64,000 nt of DNA from JANXQG01 sp963824275 (GTDB taxonomy: Bacteria > Planctomycetota > Planctomycetia > Pirellulales > Thermoguttaceae), in the NCBI GenBank assembly GCA_963824275.1, contig CAWGOT010000003.1, positions 1,984,001-2,048,000 on the forward strand. Direction: 5' to 3'. Position 1 is the stretch's first letter; every line of letters starts with the position of its first letter. The notes beneath the pieces are model-generated. The model saw nothing but the letters and a program-made list of their open reading frames with translations. It was not told where the DNA came from and ran no database searches. Shown in pieces: positions 37,301 to 52,300 of this stretch. The position numbers were made by a program, and so were the translations under genes.

Positions 37301-40300
37301 TTATCGACGGCGTGGATGCCAGCGGCATGGGCCTTGTCCGCACCGAAGCCAACAACGTCTACGTCACGCCGCATTCCTACTCATCCGACGTGGGCACCTA
37401 CAGCCCCAGCATCCAGCGCGGCATCGACGCTGCAACTGCCGGCGATACGGTCAACGTCGAGGCCGGCACGTACACCGGCGACGTTAACATTGACAAGAGC
37501 GTCACTCTCAGCGGAGCTGAGGCCGGCGTCGATCCAGGCGCGACCGGGTGGACGGCCCCAGCATCAACCATCATGGGCGCGGGAATCAATGCGCCGATCG
37601 CGATTTCCTCCGGCATCGACAACGTCGCCATCGACGGCTTCGCGATCGAAAGCCCGCCTGCCGGCAGCGGCAGCGAAAACGCCGGGATCTGGATGAACGG
37701 CAGCACCGGTGTCACGATCGACTACAACGTCATCGAAAACAACACGACGGGCATTGCCATCGCCGACGCGGGCGGTTCAATCACCCACAATCTGATCCAG
37801 GACAACAACGCCCCGGGCGTGGTTTCGGCAACGGCATCGAGTTTTTCGCGGGCAGTTCCGGGAACTGGACCATCTCCAAGAACCACTTCACGAACAACCA
37901 GGGCGCCGACATTGGGATCGTCGGGGGCGGCGACACGGTTTCCAACGTCACGATTACGGACAACGATTTCTTCGCTTCTGCCGGCATATTCCTGATCACT
38001 TCAGCCAACACGCTGGTCGAGGACAATGCGTTCAGCGACAGCCTGGGCGACGCCATCGACCTTGCCGGTGGCAACAACGGCGTCACGATCACTCAGAACA
38101 GGATCACCGACCCCGTTGGCTCCGGCATCAACGTCATCGGCGACGTGTACGGCTTGGGTGGGAGCGGCGGTGGTCCCGATCTCAACGTTTCGATCAGCCA
38201 CAATAAAGTGACTGGCGCGGGCACGGCGGGCATAAGCATCAGCCAGGGAAGCGTGGCGATTGACGATAATACCCTCACGGGTGATGTTGTCGGCGTTCTG
38301 GCCGAGGCGTTTTACGAAGACCCGGGCTACTATAGCGGAACGATCGACGCGACGCTGGACGGCAACACCATCACCGGCAACACCGCCGCCGGCATCGTCG
38401 CCGGCTCAGCGCAGACCACGGCGCCAATCTATCTTCTGGCCCAGAACAACACCATCACGGGCGACGGCGAAGGCGTCGTCATCAGCAATGGCGCCACGGT
38501 CGATCTGGGTACTGATGTAACCGATACCGTGCATCAAGATTTCAGCGGTCTGGGAACGAGCGCCGGCAACAATATTCTCACCGGCTACACCGGGGTCGGC
38601 GGCAATTACGCCATCGACGATCAGAACACGGTCAGCGGCGGTCAGCCCAACGTGCTGGCCGAGGACGATAATTTCGGACCATACCCGGCCGGCGATCCCG
38701 GCGCGATTGGACAGGTCATCAACGATAGCGCTAACAATTCCAGCCTGACGACGGTCTATTACCTGCCGACTCTGAACCTGCCGACTCCAGCCCCGACGAC
38801 GGTGTACGTCAACGTTTCGTGGGCCGGCAGCGCTTTCGGGTCCGACCCCGGTGCCCTGGGCGGCGGCAATTCCTATGGTTACGACGAGTTCAGCGACATC
38901 CAGGACGCCATCAACGCCGTGGCCGCGACCGGCACGGTCAATATCTACTCCGGGAATTACGACCCCAACCTCGTCATCACGCGTCCGGTCACCATTGAAT
39001 GGCGGGTACGAAGGCGGAGTCACGACTGTTCTGCCTTCGGTGGGTCGTGGCGGCAATCAGACCGCTTTCCTCGTCGAAAGCAACAGCGTCACGATTGAAC
39101 ACCTGACGATCGACGGCCGGACCAACTCGTCCAGCGACAATTTCGCAAATGGCATCGTCACCAATAACGATGGGACCGGCTACCAGGTTGTCGCCCTCAC
39201 CCCCTACAGTGATTTGACCGCGGAATACCTGACGGTCGAAAACGTGTCCAACACTGGCATCGGTGTCTTGACCCAAGGCACCGGCAACCAGATCCTGCAC
39301 AATACGCTGACGGACGTCGGCTATAACTCGATCTTCGTGTTCGGCGCTACCGCCACGATTGCGGACAACGTCATCACGGGCACCGGCGTGGACGAGAACC
39401 CGGCTACCGCCAGTGACGGCATCGTGTCGAACGAACTCACCCGCCCCGATGGTTCTGAAATCGCCCCAGTCCTCACGATCCAGGGCAACACGATCAGCCA
39501 GAGCAACGCCGGCATGAATCTGGCCGCATTGGGCGCCGGAAGCCTCATCGGCGAAACCACCGCCGGGGTTGACACGCTCGACGCGAACCATGTTGACGTC
39601 ACCGGTACCACCGGCGGCGATAGCGGCGTCGGCATCCTCGTCTCGTGGGCCAACGGTCCGGTGGCCGTCACCGGCAACCAGATCACGGCAAATAACGACG
39701 CCAACGGCATCGCGCTGTTCTACGATGGAACGAATACCATCAGTCTTACCGGCAATAGCGTCACGGTCCCGTCGGGAGATCTCAGCGTAGACGATTCGGC
39801 CACCGGCGGCGGAAACGGGGCGGGCATCTTCATCTCGGACGATTACACGTACTTTGGCGAGGGCGAGGCCGGCGGGAGCACTGCCGCGATCACGGGCAAT
39901 ACGATCAGCGGGTTTGTCACCGGGATCGAAGTCCAGTCCATGTACGACACCGCGGTCTCGGCTACGATCGGCGACGGGACAACCGACGGTGTCAACACCA
40001 TCAGCAACTCGAACTGGGGCGTCCTGGTCGAGGGCAGCGGCGCATCGGCCGCCATCAACGACAACTCGATCCAGAGCTTCCAGGACTACGGCGTGCAGTT
40101 GGCGTACGACGCCTACGGCTCAGTCACCGGGAACACGATCGTGGCGTCGGACGGCGCGTACGCCGGGATTTCGGTCTATGATTTCACGCAGGCCGGTTCG
40201 ACCCTCACGATCAAAAAAACAATGTGACCATCGCCCAGGACGGTTTTGGCGGCATTTGGGTGAATGTCTTCAACCCCTCCACCGCCGCAACGCTGGACAT

Positions 40301-43300
40301 CAACGACAATACCGTCAATGGCGCCGACGATGTACTCGACAACACTGACGGGCTCGGCGACCCCTACCCGGTTTTCGGTATTTACCTCACGACTCTCAAT
40401 TCCAACGTCAGCGCAACCTTGAACGGCAATACCGTCACTTCCTACTCGGCTGAGGAGCCGTTGGCGGCGGGCATTGCCGTGTGGAGCGCGCCGGGGGCTA
40501 CCCTCTCGGTCAGCGGCGGCTCGATCGCCGACGCAATCGTCGGCATCGACCTGGACAACGTCGACCTGAACTTCGGCGGCAGCCCCGGCACGACCACCTT
40601 GAACGTGAGCGATGTGGCCATCAGCGGCGGAACGACGGGCATCCGCGTGGCGGCCGTGCCGTCGGACTATCCCGGCGCGCCGCTGTACGTTAATCCCGAG
40701 CCGAACGTGCCGGCCGGCAACGTCGTGCTTGATCTTTCCGGCGGCTCGATCACCGGCGCCACGACCGGTATCAACGTCGAGGGCCAGTCGCCCGGGACCT
40801 ATACGGCCACGGCGAACCTTTTGGGCGGCACCAGCATCACGAGTTGCACCACCGGGATCCTGGTGAACGACGCTGGCGGCACCGCCATCGCCAACGTCAG
40901 CGGCAGCACGATCTCCGGCAATACGACCGGCATCAACGTCGAAGGCGGCACACTGACCGCTACGAATGACGTGATTACGGGCAACGCCACGGGCGTGCTT
41001 GTCAACGGCGGCACGGCCACGCTGCACGACAACGACCTCGCGGACAACAGCAGCTTCGCTGTCAGCACGAGCGGGACTGCCGTCGACGCCTCGGCCAACT
41101 ACTGGGCGCTACGACCGGAGCGACAATTGCCGCGGAGATCAGCGGTCCGCTCGGCGCTGGCGACGTAAACGACGTGGACTTCACGCCCTGGCTGATCAAC
41201 CCCGGCACGATCACGGGGACCAGCTACGCCGGCGACTACTCCAACCTGGGCGTCACCCTGTTCGGCGCGCAGACCGGATCGACCGGCCGCATCCAGGAAG
41301 CGATCAACCTCGTCACCACCGGCGGCACCGTGAATGTCGAGTCCGGCGCCTATGGCGAGGACGACATGATCGCCAAGAATCTGGAGATCGTCGGCGATGA
41401 CACTGGTGGCGGCGATCCGACCGCCAACAGCTTCACGCTCACCAACGGGGCCGTCTTCGGCGCCGGGTCCGGCGGCATCACCGCGCCCGAGGTCTATGTG
41501 AATCAAGTCGGCGCGGTGGGCGCGCTGATCCAGGACGGCATCCTCTTGGCCTCCAGCGGCGGCACGGTCAACGTCGCCGCCGGCACCTACGCCCAGCAGG
41601 TCAACGTCGACAAATCGGTCGCCCTGCTCGGGGCCCAGGCGGGCAACGACGCCAACACCCGGTCGGCGGCGTTCGTCGACGGCAGCGCCGACCCCACGCT
41701 GGAAACAATCATTACTGCGTCGAGCGTCAACCCCGGGGGCACTTCGCTCACCGACATCCCCTGCCTGGGCGGGAGCCTGATCAGCGTGACCGCCGACAAC
41801 GCCACCATCAACGGTTTCGTCCTCGACGGGTATAACCCCAATCTGCCATCGCAGGCTGGTGCGGACCAGCTCAACGGCACCGGCCCCTATATCGACGTGG
41901 GCGACGGCATCAGCACCTACAACGGCACGGGGTACGTGGCGGTCAACACCCTGACGGTCGAATACAACATCGTGCAGAACGTCGATGCCACGGGCATCGC
42001 CGTCGTTGGCCCGACCGATGGCTCCGGCGTGGGTTCCGGCGCGGCCGTCCAGAACAACGTGGTCCAGAACTTCCAGTTCTATGGCGTGCAACTGGCTTAC
42101 AACGCCTACGGTTCGGTCAGCGGGAACACGGTCATCGCGCCGGACAACGCCGACGCGGGCATTTCGGTCTACAATTTCACGAGCACCGGCCTGTCTGGAA
42201 ACACGGTTGCCGTGACCGGCAACAACGTGACGATCGCGCAGAATGGCTGGGGCGGCATTTGGGCGAATGTTTTCGCCCCCCCCGCCGCCGCCGCACTCAA
42301 TATCAGCGACAACACTGTCAACGGCGCCGACGACGTCCTTGACAACCCCGCTGCCCCTGCCACCGGCCCCTGGCCCGTAGTCGGCATTTACCTCACGAGC
42401 ATGGATTCCAACGTCACTGCGACCTTGGACGGCAATGCCGTCACCTCCTACTCGCTGAGCGAGCCGTTGGCGGCGGGGATTGACGTGTGGGCGCGCCGGG
42501 GGCCAGCATTTCCGTCGGCGACTACGCTTCGACACATACCACGATCACCAACGCCACCGTCGGCATCGACCTGGACAACGTCGACGTAAACGCCGGCGGC
42601 AGCCCCGGAACCACCACCTTGTCCGTGAGCAACGCGGTCATCAGCGGCGGAACAACGGGCGTCCGCGTGGCCGCCGTGCCATCGGACTATCCCGGCGCCC
42701 CGCTCTACGACTACCCGGATCCGAGCAATAATTACGTGCAAGGCGACGTCCTGCTCAACCTCTCCGGCGGCTCGATCAGCGGCGCCACGACCGGCATCGA
42801 CGTTGAGGGCCAGTCGTCCGGGACCTATACGGCCACGGCGAACCTCTTGGGCGGCACCAGCATCACGAGTTGCAGCACCGGGATCCTGGTACACGATGCT
42901 GGCGGCACCGCCATCGCCAACGTCAGCGGCAGCACGATCTCCGGCAATACGACCGGCATCGACGTTGAAGGCGGCAGCGCTACGGCGACGTACAACACCC
43001 TCGCTAATGACACCACCGGCATCAAGGTGGACGGCGGCACGCTGATCGCGGACAACAACCTGATCTCCGGCGGCTCGGGCGACTCGGTGGACGTGACGGC
43101 TGCCGGCACCCCAAGCGTCAGCCTGTTCGGCAATGCACTGACCAACAGCGGCCTCGGCGTCAGCAATGCCAACAGCGCCACGGTCAACGCCGGCGGCAAC
43201 TGGTGGGGCGTCAATACCGATACCGGCGTGGCGGGCCAGACCTCCGGCAGCGTGGTCTACAACCCCTGGTTGGACACGTCCGCCAATTCGGCGGTGGGCA

Positions 43301-46300
43301 CCGGCTTCTCCGGCGATTTCTCCAAGCTCGACGTAGGCAATCCGGGGACCCAAGAGTCGCTGGTGGCGGGCGGCCTGATCGATGCGGCAATCGGCGATCT
43401 GACCAGCGGCGGAACCATCAAGGTATACCCCGGCACGTACAGCGAAAGCGTCGACATTACTGAGCCGTTGACCCTTGAATCGGTCGATGGCTCGGGCTCG
43501 ACCATGATCAGCGACCCCCCGGCCCCAACGGCCACAGTTGCGGTCGGGCTCGGCGTCAGCCGCGAGACAATTTCCGGCTTTACGATCACGGCCAGCTCCG
43601 CCGACTGGGCGTTGTACATCGATGGCACCGACGCCACTATCGAGAACAACGTCTTCCGGGCGCGAACCTCGGCAACGTCCTCGTGGCCGACGATTCCGAT
43701 TCGTTTACCGGCAACTCGTTCGATTCGCCCTCGGCCGCCAGCCGGCCCGGTTTCCTCCAGTTCGAGGACAGCGGCACGTTCGCGTATAGCGTCAACGGCG
43801 AAGTTCCGACGTTGTTGGCCTTAAACACTTTTGATCGCGGCGTGACCGTTAGCAACGCCGCGGGCTATCTCGGCGATGTCTGGTCCAACATCCAGGCCGC
43901 CGTCACCGCGGCTTCGTCCGGGGATGCCGTGACGGCACTTGCCGGCACGTACAACGAGGACGTAACCATTTCTACAACCATTTCGTTGCTTGCGCGCAGG
44001 CGGGCGACGATCCGAATACGGCCCTCCCGGCCACGGGCAGCCAGTCGATCATCGACAGCGCCGACGGCCTCCAATCGATCGCCATCGAGGCCGACAACGT
44101 TACGATCGACGGGTTCACGATCGAGGGCGTCATTGTTGGTCCGAGTGCTAAGCCCGGGTCGTTGGGCGCCGGCATCTGGGAGAGTCCGGGCGAGTACGCC
44201 TTGGACCACGGCGGCGCTCAGATCCTCGACAACATCATTCAGGACAATATCGCCGGTATTGCCCTCGGCAACGACGGCACCTACCCGGCCTTGGTCCAGT
44301 ACAACCTCATCCAGAACAACAATGATCCGGGGCACGGCAGCGGCATTGGCATCGAGTCTCTCCGGCACCTTGGATGACGCCGAGATCGACAGCAACACGT
44401 TTGCCGGGCAGCCCAGTGCCAGCGTTTCGCTGAACGGCGTTGGCAACAACGTCAAGATTTCCAACAACCAGATGGGCGGCACGGGCATCGGCGTCTTCGG
44501 TGTCGGCGACGTTTCAGTTACCGCCAACACCTTGACCGGCGGCGCCGGCGTGGGCGTGTTCGATGCCGACGAGATCTCGATTCTCGCCAACACCATCACC
44601 GGCGCCGATTACGCCGGGGTCGAGCTGGCCGGCGTGACCAATGCCACCGTCAGCGAGAATACGATTGTGGGCACCCAGGCCGACCCGACCGACGGCGCGG
44701 CCATCAGTATCGACCACGATGACGGGCCCAACGGCGGCAACATCACGATCACGCATAACTTCCTGGGCAGCACCGGCGACCTCAGCGGCCTCGCCGTGAG
44801 CAACCCCAACGTGTACGGAATCCTCATCACAGGTTCGGCCCTGACGGATGACGCTGTCGTCGCGATCAACACCAACTTCATCTACGACAACACCACGGCC
44901 GGCCTGGAGAACGACTCAGGCGTCACCGTGAATGCCTCCGGAAACTGGTGGGGCAGCGCCAACGGCCCGACAACGCCGCTGAATTTGTATGCCAATGGAT
45001 TTTCACCGCCGCTCTCGACCGGCGACGCCGTGAACGGTCCGGACGTCACTATAGGACCTTGGTTGAGCAGCGGAGCGTACAATCCTACCCAGTTTCCCGG
45101 CTTCTATCCCGTCACCCCGCTTAACACGACGCCGCCGACGACGACGATCACGGACGGTCTGACGGGCGTGGCGAACATCGCCACGGGGAACATTACGTTG
45201 ACGGTCACCTTCAGCCAGCCGGTGGCGGGCTTCGCGGCGAGCGACATCGTGTTGGCCAACGGCACCGCGGGGGCCTTCACGCCGGAGGCTGGCGGCGAGG
45301 TCTACACGTTGGTGGTGACGCCGCAGGCCAACTTCCAGGGCAACCTCACGGCGGACGTGGCGGCGGGCGTGGCCGAGACTTCGGACGGCAATCCGAACAC
45401 GGCGGCCACGGAGTTGGTGCAGGCGGTGGACACGCTGGCGCCGACGACGACGATCACGGACGGCCTGACGGGCGTGGCGAACATCGCCACGGGCAACATC
45501 ACGTTGACGGTCACCTTCAGCCAGCCGGTGACGGGCTTTACGGCGGGGGACATCGTGCTGGCGCACGGGACGGCGGGGGCCTTCACGCCGGAGGCTGGCG
45601 GCGAGGTCTACACGTTGGTGGTGACGCCGCAGGCCAACTTCCAGGGCAACCTCACGGCGGACGTGGCGGCGGGCGTGGCCGAGACTTCGGACGGCAATCC
45701 GAACACGGCGGCCACGGAGTTGGTGCAGGCGGTGGACACGCTGGCGCCGACGACGACGATCACGGACGGCCTGACGGGCGTGGCGAACATCGCCACGGGC
45801 AACATCACGTTGACGGTCACCTTCAGCCAGCCGGTGACGGGCTTTACGGCGGGGGACATCGTGCTCGCGCACGGGACGGCGGGGGCCTTCACGCCGGAGG
45901 CTGGCGGCGAGGTCTACACGTTGGTGGTGACGCCGCAGGCCAACTTCCAGGGCAACCTCACGGCGGACGTGGCGGCGGGCGTGGCCGAGACTTCGGACGG
46001 CAATCCGAACACGGCGGCCACGGAGTTGGTGCAGGCGGTGGACACGCTGGCGCCGACGACGACGATCACGGACGGCCTGACGGGCGTGGCGAACATCGCC
46101 ACGGGCAACATCACGTTGACGGTCACCTTCAGCCAGCCGGTGACGGGCTTTACGGCGGGGGACATCGTGCTGGCGCACGGGACGGCGGGGGCCTTCACGC
46201 CGGAGGCTGGCGGCGAGGTCTACACGCTGGTGGTGACGCCGCAGGCCAACTTCCAGGGCAACCTCACGGCGGACGTGGCGGCGGGCGTGGCCGAGACTTC

Positions 46301-49300
46301 GGACGGCAATCCGAACACGGCGGCCACGGAGTTGGTGCAGGCGGTGGACACGCTGGCGCCGACGACGACGATCACGGACGGCCTGACGGGCGTGGCGAAC
46401 ATCGCCACGGGCAACATCACGTTGACGGTCACCTTCAGCCAGCCGGTGACGGGCTTTACGGCGGGGGACATCGTGCTGGCGCACGGGACGGCGGGGGCCT
46501 TCACGCCGGAGGCTGGCGGCGAGGTCTACACGTTGGTGGTGACGCCGCAGGCCAACTTCCAGGGCAACCTCACGGCGGACGTGGCGGCGGGCGTGGCCGA
46601 GACTTCGGACGGCAATCCGAACACGGCGGCCACGGAGTTGGTGCAGGCGGTGGACACGCTGGCGCCGACGACGACGATCACGGACGGCCTGACGGGCGTG
46701 GCGAACATCGCCACGGGCAACATCACGTTGACGGTCACCTTCAGCCAGCCGGTGACGGGCTTTACGGCGGGGGACATCGTGCTGGCGCACGGGACGGCGG
46801 GGGCCTTCACGCCGGAGGCTGGCGGCGAGGTCTACACGTTGGTGGTGACGCCGCAGGCCAACTTCCAGGGCAACCTCACGGCGGACGTGGCGGCGGGCGT
46901 GGCCGAGACTTCGGACGGCAATCCGAACACGGCGGCCACGGAGTTGGTGCAGGCGGTGGACACGCTGGCGCCGACGACGACGATCACGGACGGCCTGACG
47001 GGCGTGGCGAACATCGCCACGGGCAACATCACGTTGACGGTCACCTTCAGCCAGCCGGTGACGGGCTTTACGGCGGGGGACATCGTGCTGGCGCACGGGA
47101 CGGCGGGGGCCTTCACGCCGGAGGCTGGCGGCGAGGTCTACACGTTGGTGGTGACGCCGCAGGCCAACTTCCAGGGCAACCTCACGGCGGACGTGGCGGC
47201 GGGCGTGGCCGAGACTTCGGACGGCAATCCGAACACGGCGGCCACGGAGTTGGTGCAGGCGGTGGACACGCTGGCGCCGACGACGACGATCACGGACGGC
47301 CTGACGGGCGTGGCGAACATCGCCACGGGCAACATCACGTTGACGGTCACCTTCAGCCAGCCGGTGACGGGCTTTACGGCGGGGGACATCGTGCTGGCGC
47401 ACGGGACGGCGGGGGCCTTCACGCCGGAGGCTGGCGGCGAGGTCTACACGTTGGTGGTGACGCCGCAGGCCAACTTCCAGGGCAACCTCACGGCGGACGT
47501 GGCGGCGGGCGTGGCCGAGACTTCGGACGGCAATCCGAACACGGCGGCCACGGAGTTGGTGCAGGCGGTGGACACGCTGGCGCCGACGACGACGATCACG
47601 GACGGCCTGACGGGCGTGGCGAACATCGCCACGGGCAACATCACGTTGACGGTCACCTTCAGCCAGCCGGTGACGGGCTTTACGGCGGGGGACATCGTGC
47701 TGGCGCACGGGACGGCGGGGGCCTTCACGCCGGAGGCTGGCGGCGAGGTCTACACGTTGGTGGTGACGCCGCAGGCCAACTTCCAGGGCAACCTCACGGC
47801 GGACGTGGCGGCGGGCGTGGCCGAGACTTCGGACGGCAATCCGAACACGGCGGCCACGGAGTTGGTGCAGGCGGTGGACACGCTGGCGCCGACGACGACG
47901 ATCACGGACGGCCTGACGGGCGTGGCGAACATCGCCACGGGCAACATCACGTTGACGGTCACCTTCAGCCAGCCGGTGACGGGCTTTACGGCGGGGGACA
48001 TCGTGCTGGCGCACGGGACGGCGGGGGCCTTCACGCCGGAGGCTGGCGGCGAGGTCTACACGTTGGTGGTGACGCCGCAGGCCAACTTCCAGGGCAACCT
48101 CACGGCGGACGTGGCGGCGGGCGTGGCCGAGACTTCGGACGGCAATCCGAACACGGCGGCCACGGAGTTGGTGCAGGCGGTGGACACGCTGGCGCCGACG
48201 ACGACGATCACGGACGGCCTGACGGGCGTGGCGAACATCGCCACGGGCAACATCACGTTGACGGTCACCTTCAGCCAGCCGGTGACGGGCTTTACGGCGG
48301 GGGACATCGTGCTGGCGCACGGGACGGCGGGGGCCTTCACGCCGGAGGCTGGCGGCGAGGTCTACACGTTGGTGGTGACGCCGCAGGCCAACTTCCAGGG
48401 CAACCTCACGGCGGACGTGGCGGCGGGCGTGGCCGAGACTTCGGACGGCAATCCGAACACGGCGGCCACGGAGTTGGTGCAGGCGGTGGACACGCTGGCG
48501 CCGACGACGACGATCACGGACGGCCTGACGGGCGTGGCGAACATCGCCACGGGCAACATCACGTTGACGGTCACCTTCAGCCAGCCGGTGACGGGCTTTA
48601 CGGCGGGGGACATCGTGCTGGCGCACGGGACGGCGGGGGCCTTCACGCCGGAGGCTGGCGGCGAGGTCTACACGTTGGTGGTGACGCCGCAGGCCAACTT
48701 CCAGGGCAACCTCACGGCGGACGTGGCGGCGGGCGTGGCCGAGACTTCGGACGGCAATCCGAACACGGCGGCCACGGAGTTGGTGCAGGCGGTGGACACG
48801 CTGGCGCCGACGACGACGATCACGGACGGCCTGACGGGCGTGGCGAACATCGCCACGGGCAACATCACGTTGACGGTCACCTTCAGCCAGCCGGTGACGG
48901 GCTTTACGGCGGGGGACATCGTGCTGGCGCACGGGACGGCGGGGGCCTTCACGCCGGAGGCTGGCGGCGAGGTCTACACGTTGGTGGTGACGCCGCAGGC
49001 CAACTTCCAGGGCAACCTCACGGCGGACGTGGCGGCGGGCGTGGCCGAGACTTCGGACGGCAATCCGAACACGGCGGCCACGGAGTTGGTGCAGGCGGTG
49101 GACACCCTCACGCCGACGGTCACGATTACGGGCAACCAGACGCTCAACTCCGGCGAGACCTCGACGCTGACCTTCACCTTCAACGAGGTGCCGACGGGCT
49201 TCACGGCGGGTGACATCACGGCCACCCACGGGACAATTTCGGGCTTCACGGCCACCGCCAACCCGGAGGTCTACACGGCGATCTTCACGCCCCCGACCGG

Positions 49301-52300
49301 CTTCAGCGGCACGGGCACGGTAGTGGCCGGCTCGTCCTTTACGGACCCGGCGGGCAACCCGGGCACCGCCTCGGCGACGTTTGACATCAGCATCGACACC
49401 TTGACGCCGACGGTCACGATTACCGGTGCGGACACGCTCACCGCGGGCCAGACCTCGCTGCTGACGTTCACCTTCAACGAGGTGCCGACCGGCTTCACGG
49501 CGAGCGACATCACGGCGACCGGCGGGACGGTGACGGGCCTGGCGGTCACCGCCAACCCGGCGGTCTACACGGCCACCTTCACACCCACGCCGGGCACCCT
49601 GGACACGGGCACGGTGGTGGCGGGCTCGTCCTACACCGACCCGGCGGGCAACCCGGGCACCGCCTCGGCGACCTTCGACATCAGCATCGACACGCTGCAG
49701 GTCCTCCTGAGCGGAAACTCGACCGTCAATGCGGGCTCGTCCTACACCCTGCACATCGGCACGATCACCGACGCCTACGCGATCAATCAATATATCATCT
49801 ACTGGGGCGACGGCAGCAATAGCGGCATCCTTTCCGGCTCCCCGCAGGGCACGACTCCCACGCACACCTTCGAGACCGGCCCGGCCACGGAAGATATTTC
49901 GGTCGAACTCGTCGACAGTGCCGAAAACGTCTGGTTCTCGCAACCACTCTCGGTCACCGTCGCGAATGTCCCGCCCACCGCCACACTGCTGAATTTGTCG
50001 CCCAGTCCGTTCTATGCGGGCGACAGCGGGCTCCTGGAGTTCATCGGCCAGTCCGACCCGTCCACGACCGACACCGCCGCGGGCTTCCATTATGCCTACG
50101 CCGTCAATGGCACCTGGATCACGGGCGAGATGGGATCGTACGCCGGCAGCGTGACGTCCCCGACGGAGACGATCCCGGCGATCGACCTCGCTACGCCGGG
50201 ACTCTACACCATCACGGCGGAGATCATCGATCAGGAAAACTTCTACACGACCTATTCGAAGACCATTACGACCCTCAGTTCGTCCTTGGCGGTCACGGGC
50301 GTGACCCCGGTCCCCCGCGGCCTGGACATCCAGTTCAACGAGCCGATCAGCAACTTCTCGCAGATCGCGTTGTATAGCGGCTTGACCGACAGCAATACGC
50401 CGGACGTGGTTGTTACCGGGCCGGGCGGCGTGCTGATCCGTGGTTCGATCGTGTGGGACCCCACGACCAATATCCTGCACTTCGTCCGCACCAGCACCTA
50501 CACGGGCGGCGAGTGGATGCGGGCCACCGGCCCCTTGTCGGCGGGCAGCTACACCGTCACGTTCAATAATGCGTCGGATTGGGGCGGCGTTTTGCCCGCC
50601 ACACAGACGGTGTCGGTCGCGGCCACCAGCGGCGTCTACCTGACACTGCCGGATATTGCCCGCGGGCCGGGCCAGGCCGTCAACGCCCTGGCCGACGGCA
50701 CGGCGGGCAATGCGCTGACGACTGCCACCGGCATTCCGATCGCCTACAACCCCAACGGCGAGCCCGCCGGCGTCGTCACCGCCGTCGATTTTGACCTGGA
50801 TTACAACCCGAACGATCTGACGGTCACCGGCGTCCAGTTGGATAGCGCCTTGAGCGCCCTCACGGGCTGGACCGTGACCTACAACACCAGCGTTTCGGGC
50901 GTCCTCTACGTGTCGGTTTATGACAATAGCAAGCCCTTGACACCCTTGCCCGCCAGCGTCGTGACGCCGCTGGTCGACGTGCTGGCTACGGTGCCCGGCA
51001 CCGCGACGTATGGGGCCGGGGCCCTGCTGAAGCTGACCAACGTGCAGGTCAACGGCGGCAACGTGGCCGCAGCCGGTGACGAGGCGGTGCAGAAAGTCGC
51101 CTTCCTGGGCGACGCCACCGGCGGGCAGTTAATGTCGGTCGTGGGTGGCCTCGATGCGTCCGATATTGCGCGGGTCGTCGTCAACCTCCAGTCGGGCTTC
51201 TCGGCCTATGCCGATACCGATCCGATCATCATCGGCGACGTGAGCGGCTACGGGTTCCTTTCGGGTCTGGATGCGTCCTTGGTGGCGCAGGCCAGCGTCG
51301 GTCTGCCCGTTCCGCAAATTCCCGCCTTGCCAGCGGGCGTGACGCTCGCTTTCCCCAGCGGCAACATCGACCCGGACGTCACGGTCGGCAGCGTCACGGC
51401 CGCTATCGACAGTACGGCGGACGTCTCCTTGACGATCGACAATTCCTTGAACTTGATCGCGACCGGCTTCACTATCAGCTACAACAGTTCGCTGTTGTCT
51501 CTGCCTCAGCCCACCGCCGACGATCAGGACGTGACCCTGGGCCCGGGGCTCTCCGGCTGGGGAATTTCCGTGAATGCCTACACGCCCGGAACGGTGATTG
51601 TCGTCGAGTACGGCACCTATCCGCTCGGGAGCGGGAGCAACGTCGATCTGTTGGACCTGTACTTCCAAACCCTCGGCACTGCGGCCACTGCGGCAGCCGA
51701 TCCGGTGACGATTACGACGGGAAACCTCTTCGGGAACGTCGGGGGGATCGAGGGCCCCTTGGCCCTCACCACGACCCCCGGCAGCGTCACGATTACCGGC
51801 GCGACGCCCACGCTGAGCGTGAGCGACAGCGGCTGGACGTACGGCCAATCGGCGGTGGCGCCGGTGGCCACGGAGGCCGACGTGGCCTCGCCCAGCGTGA
51901 CGTACGCCTACGCGGGAGTGGCGCCGACGGTGTACGCCAGCAGCACGCCGCCGACGCAGGCCGGCACGTACTCGGTGACGGCCACCTTCGCGGCCACCGC
52001 GGGCTACACTTCGGGCACGGCCACGGCGGACTTCACGATCAGCCCGTTGGCGGTGACGCTCAGCGGCTCGCGGTCCTACGACGGCACGGCCACGGCGGCG
52101 GCGGGGATCCTCACGGTGAGCGACCTGGTGGGCAGCGACAATCTGACCTTGACGGGCAGCGTGGCGTTGGCCGGCAAGGACGCTCCCAGCGAGGCCATTA
52201 CCAGCTTCAGCGGCCTGACGCTGGGCGGCCTGCAGGCGGGCGACTACACGCTCACGGGGGCCAGCGGCACGGTGACGATCAACGCGGTGGGATCGACGGT

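Noticed and set aside
45003..50480. A 1,825-codon open frame on the - strand across the 306-bp array
   Set aside because: It is the complement of the Ig-like coding repeats. A repeat length divisible by 3 and high GC copies one stop-free unit many times; the product is Arg/His-rich with no domain.
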